Translations under genes and position numbers: made by a program | The notes under the pieces: model-generated | What the model saw: the letters and a program-made list of their open reading frames with translations, nothing else | What the model was told of the DNA's origin: nothing | The model's database searches: none | Assembly (NCBI GenBank): GCA_050744165.1 | Contig: JBOGGN010000330.1 | Coordinates: 1-24,185, forward strand | DNA length: 24,185 nt | Reading direction: 5' to 3' | DNA from: JBOGGN01 sp050744165 | GTDB taxonomy: Bacteria > Actinomycetota > Acidimicrobiia > Acidimicrobiales > Palsa-688 | Part shown: in pieces, positions 21,914-24,185 of the stretch | Numbering within the stretch: position 1 is the first letter of the stretch | Layout of the letters: each line of letters starts with the position of its first letter

Positions 21914-22899
21914 GAGCAGCCCGCTGGCGGAGCCTCTCGGGCAATGAGGGCGGCACCCACCGCTCCGGCCCGCTCCCCCAGTCGTGCCAGCACGATGCGA
22001 ATCGGCGGGCGGTACGAGTAGGCCTCGACGAGTTCCTGGAACACCACCCGCACCGGCTCCAGGAAGACCTGGCCCGACGCCGCCAGCCCACCACCGATGA
22101 CGATGCACTCAGGGTCGAAGATGTTCGCCAGGTTGGCCAGCCCGAGCGCCACCCACCAGGCGAAGGTGTCGATCACCGCCTTTGCTCCAGGGTCGCCCTC
22201 CAAAGCCGCGGTGGCCACGTGCTCGCCCCTCACCGCCACCGGGTCGCCACCGGCGAGGGTCACCACACGCGGCGCCAGGCCCGCCTCGGCAGCCTCGCGA
22301 CCGAGCCGCCCGAGGCCGCTTCCGGACGCGAACCTTTCCCAGCAGCCCCGGTTGCCGCACGGGCAGGGCGGCCCGTTGGGGTCGACGACCATGTGGCCGA
22401 TCTCGCCCGAGAACCCATTGGCTCCAAGCTGCAGCTCGCCGTTGCAGACCAAGCCGCCGCCGATGCCGGTGCCCAAGGTGACCATCAGCAGATCAGCGCT
22501 GCCCTGGCCGGCGCCCAGCACCCGTTCGGCCCAGCCGGCGCAGGTGGCGTCGTTGGCGGCGGCAACGATCACGCCGGGCAGGCGTTCTTGCAGGCGTTCA
22601 CGGACGGGGAGGCCGACCACACGGGGAAGGTTGGGGGCGAACCGGAGCACACCGCCGTTGTCAACCAGGCCCGGCACGCCCACCCCGACGGCGTCAACGG
22701 GACCCAAGCTGCGCACGACCTCGGCGATTTTGTCAAGGACGGCTTCCCCGCCCGAGGGGGTTTCAGCTCGGGCCTCGGCGCCGATGTCGTCGTCGTCCAG
22801 CCGGACGGCCAGGATCTTGGTGCCGCCGACATCGACTCCAATGACGGGGCCCATTTGGCGTGGACCCGCAGAGGGCAAGACGGACGCGTCGGGCGTCAT
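21910..22899 (-). CDS. ROK-family sugar kinase (glucokinase-like)
   Basis: The 329-residue protein from the ATG at 22899 has VIGVDVGGTKILAVRLD (ATP-binding, phosphate 1), GVGVPGLVDNGGVLRFAPN, the catalytic Asp in AAANDATCAGWAE, VTLGTGIGGGLVCNGEL (phosphate 2), the ROK zinc motif GEIGHMVVDPNG with CPCGNRGCWERFASG, and the adenosine motif IFDPECIVIGGGLAASG. It would phosphorylate glucose or another hexose or N-acetylhexosamine with ATP in the cytoplasm. Bacterial glucokinases of this type are close matches, and there is no N-terminal winged helix, so it is an enzyme rather than a ROK repressor. Starts at 22854 or 22956 are possible; none has a good ribosome binding site. Divergent from the VC0807-like gene. 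Confidence 0.9.
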   Translation of the reverse strand: MTPDASVLPSAGPRQMGPVIGVDVGGTKILAVRLDDDDIGAEARAETPSGGEAVLDKIAEVVRSLGPVDAVGVGVPGLVDNGGVLRFAPNLPRVVGLPVRERLQERLPGVIVAAANDATCAGWAERVLGAGQGSADLLMVTLGTGIGGGLVCNGELQLGANGFSGEIGHMVVDPNGPPCPCGNRGCWERFASGSGLGRLGREAAEAGLAPRVVTLAGGDPVAVRGEHVATAALEGDPGAKAVIDTFAWWVALGLANLANIFDPECIVIGGGLAASGQVFLEPVRVVFQELVEAYSYRPPIRIVLARLGERAGAVGAALIAREAPPAGCS

Positions 22900-23085
22900 G
22901 GACCCGAGGGTAGGCGGCGGCCCCTGACCTCGCCCAAAAGCGAGTCGGTGAGTCATCCTGCACCGCCGGGGACAACGGCGCCCGCCGGGGCGCACCACCG
23001 AGCACGACCAGGCTCACCCCGAACTCTCCCCGTGCCGCACCGCAAGGATGTGACATTTGCCACGGAAAACCGTTGACGGCCGGCA
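22900..23085. promoter_or_regulatory. Divergent intergenic region, ROK kinase / VC0807-like gene
   Basis: The 186-bp region between starts at 22899 (-) and 23086 (+) should hold promoters for both genes. Apart from a perfect short palindrome around ACGGAAAACCGT (about 23061-23072), which could be an operator half or chance, I see no convincing box or riboswitch. Confidence 0.35.
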
Positions 23086-23802
23086 ATGGTCAGCCGGCTG
23101 CTCGAAGTCGACAATGCCTCTATGAGCGCCTCGCAACAGCCGACCCTCGGCACAACCGCCGTACTGCCGCCAGCCACCCGCCAGAGGCGGGGCCCGGGCC
23201 GAGCATTTCTGGCCCAGATCCTGGTGTTCGATGCGATAGGGCCCCTGCTCGTCTACTACGGGCTGCGGTCGTCGGGGATGTCGTCGGTTGGCGCCTTGCT
23301 CGTCAGCGGCGCCGTTCCTGCCCTCGGCGTCGGGGTATCCGCAGTCACTGAGCGCCGACTCGACCTGATCGGTGTGCTCGTCCTGTCGGGGATCGCCATC
23401 GCGTCGGCACTCGGGCTGGCAACGCGCAACGCCCATCTGGTGCTGCTCGACGGGACGGTCCCAACGGCCCTGTTCGGGGCAATCTGTATTTCTTCGCTCG
23501 CATGGCGGCGCCCGTTGATCTACCAGTTCGCGCTGGAAAGCATGGGCGCCTCGACCCCAGCCGGGCTCGACTTCACGAGCAAGTGGCAGTACGCCGGGTT
23601 CCGCCATGCCTTTCGAGTGGCGACGGTGGTGTGGGGGGTCGGGTTCCTGCTGGAGGCGGCGATGCAAGCGGTAATCATCGAAACCACGTCGACGGGTACC
23701 GCCAAGCTCACTTCCACGCTTTTGCCATTCTTCGTGGTGGGGTGCGTGATCGCGTGGAATTCCGCCTATGCCAAACGGAAGCAGGCCCACGCTGGCGCCT
23801 AA
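23086..23802 (+). CDS. VC0807-like multipass membrane protein
   Basis: The 238-residue product (or 226 from the ATG at 23122) has a polar N-terminal tail of about 40 residues and six or so hydrophobic segments: AFLAQILVFDAIGPLLVYYG, SVGALLVSGAVPALGVGVSA, LIGVLVLSGIAIASALGLA, LVLLDGTVPTALFGAICISS, VVWGVGFLLEAAMQAVI and LLPFFVVGCVIAWNSAY. The FDAIGPLLVYYGLRSSG start, the ALLVSGAVPALG span and the late WQYAGFRHAFRVATVVWG block match the general pattern of the VC0807 family, common in actinobacteria and of unknown function. There are no catalytic motifs. It stands alone on its strand, with the degraded tnpB converging on it from the right. Confidence 0.65.
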   Translation: MVSRLLEVDNASMSASQQPTLGTTAVLPPATRQRRGPGRAFLAQILVFDAIGPLLVYYGLRSSGMSSVGALLVSGAVPALGVGVSAVTERRLDLIGVLVLSGIAIASALGLATRNAHLVLLDGTVPTALFGAICISSLAWRRPLIYQFALESMGASTPAGLDFTSKWQYAGFRHAFRVATVVWGVGFLLEAAMQAVIIETTSTGTAKLTSTLLPFFVVGCVIAWNSAYAKRKQAHAGA

Positions 23803-23812
23803 GGGCTCGGCG

Positions 23813-23843
23813 AACAATATTCCGCGCGTTCACGCGGATTGTT
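23813..23843. repeat. Imperfect hairpin at the putative right end of the IS200/IS605-type remnant
   Basis: Arms AACAAT-ATT-CCGCG and CGCGG-ATTGTT pair over 11 bp with a 3-nt bulge, around a 6-nt CGTTCA loop. It sits 21 nt beyond the last tnpB frame's stop (23865) and 10 bp past the neighbouring gene's stop. Subterminal hairpins near the right end are typical of IS200/IS605 elements, and the region right after tnpB also encodes the guide-RNA scaffold in such elements. It could alternatively act as a terminator for the VC0807-like gene. Confidence 0.5.
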
Positions 23844-23864
23844 GCTCGGGGGGGTTAACGTCGT

Positions 23865-24185
23865 TCAAGGTGACCCAAAGTACCTGGGTTGAGATGGGTC
23901 GGCTTCGCGTTGTTGGTGCTGGGCCTGCCCGGCCCGGAGGATGTTGATGGCGGCGTTCATGTCCGTGTGGGCTTGATGGCCGCAGGCTGACATCGGAACT
24001 CCGCGTGGCTGGGCCGGTTGTTCTTGTCGCAGTGCCCGCAGGCGGCGCAGGTGCGGAAGGAGTGCTTTGTACGCGACGTATCGCAGGAGTTGCCCCCATC
24101 TGGCGTCGTGGATGGACCGGTTGAGGCCGGCATTGGCAAGCGCCAGGGTAACTTAACATCCCTAACACAAGTGCAGGGCGCTATG
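23865..24185 (-). pseudogene. tnpB: Degraded tnpB (IS200/IS605-family RNA-guided nuclease), C-terminal part, frameshifted
   Basis: Three reading frames on the minus strand add up to a TnpB C-terminus. In order: LALANAGLNRSIHDARWGQL then LRYVAYKA (about 24154-24071); then, in another frame, SFRTCAACGHCDKNNRPSHA and EFRCQ (about 24060-23988), the first half of the zinc ribbon; then, after a further shift, SACGHQAHTDMNAAINILRA (about 23988-23925), holding the last catalytic Asp region (ADxNAA type, here TDMNAA), ending at a stop at 23865. The usual 15-20 residues between AYKA and the ribbon, which carry the EAG..V-type strand, are missing, so a deletion accompanied the first shift. An in-frame stop precedes LALAN. 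The 5' part lies beyond the window. It cannot make a working nuclease. No tnpA is visible. Confidence 0.8.

Noticed and set aside
23957..24168. Two small proteins encoded on the minus strand (60 and 112 residues)
   Set aside because: The 60-residue frame is the middle piece of the broken tnpB, and the other is a shadow frame across it; neither is a gene of its own.

Overview
The window is high-GC DNA with GTG/TTG starts, an LAxTG-type wall-anchor signal, a DivIVA protein, a DUF4012 protein and a Wzz-kinase fusion. This mix points to a Gram-positive actinomycete-type bacterium (Actinomycetota). A lineage such as Acidimicrobiia is a guess, because no rRNA or marker gene is present. There are no rRNA or tRNA genes, no CRISPR array and no intact mobile element.

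Left end (1-3465, all minus strand): the N-terminal part of an ECF sigma factor, cut by the window edge; a secreted lysozyme-like hydrolase with a Thr-rich linker and a C-terminal beta-sandwich module; a left-handed beta-helix acetyltransferase with a C-terminal Cys ribbon; and a DivIVA-type coiled-coil protein.

Surface-polysaccharide region (3587-17872). An FkbM methyltransferase (+) converges on an unusual methyltransferase-kinase fusion (-). The fusion is divergent from a plus-strand operon of three overlapping genes: a helical protein of unknown function, a DUF354 glycosyltransferase-like protein, and a Wzy/O-antigen-ligase-like polymerase. This operon runs tail to tail into a minus-strand operon transcribed from about 17.87 kb down to 9.64 kb: initiating sugar transferase, DegT aminotransferase, DUF4012 protein, Gfo/Idh oxidoreductase, MurJ/Wzx-type flippase and Wzz-BY-kinase. 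Most junctions in it are 4-bp ATGA overlaps. Together these supply the parts of a Wzy-dependent exopolysaccharide or cell-wall glycan pathway: first-sugar transfer to the lipid carrier, amino-sugar synthesis, flipping, polymerisation, and chain-length and kinase control. The oxidoreductase, aminotransferase and distant acetyltransferase resemble the Wlb/Wbp diacetamido-uronic acid trio.

Upstream of that operon lies a small secreted protein ending in an LAVTG sorting signal. Next comes a housekeeping-like minus-strand set (18430-22899): ACT/GAF-like regulator, PlsC acyltransferase, AlaC-like aminotransferase, luciferase-like monooxygenase and ROK sugar kinase. A plus-strand VC0807-like membrane protein (23086-23802) follows.

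Right end (23813-24185): a decayed, multiply frameshifted IS200/IS605-type tnpB, with a hairpin just past its stop where the element's right end would lie. The points most worth attention are the methyltransferase-kinase fusion, the uncharacterised protein/DUF354/Wzy module, the repeat tail after the tyrosine cluster of the BY-kinase, the 30-bp duplication that doubled the polymerase start, and the tnpB relic.
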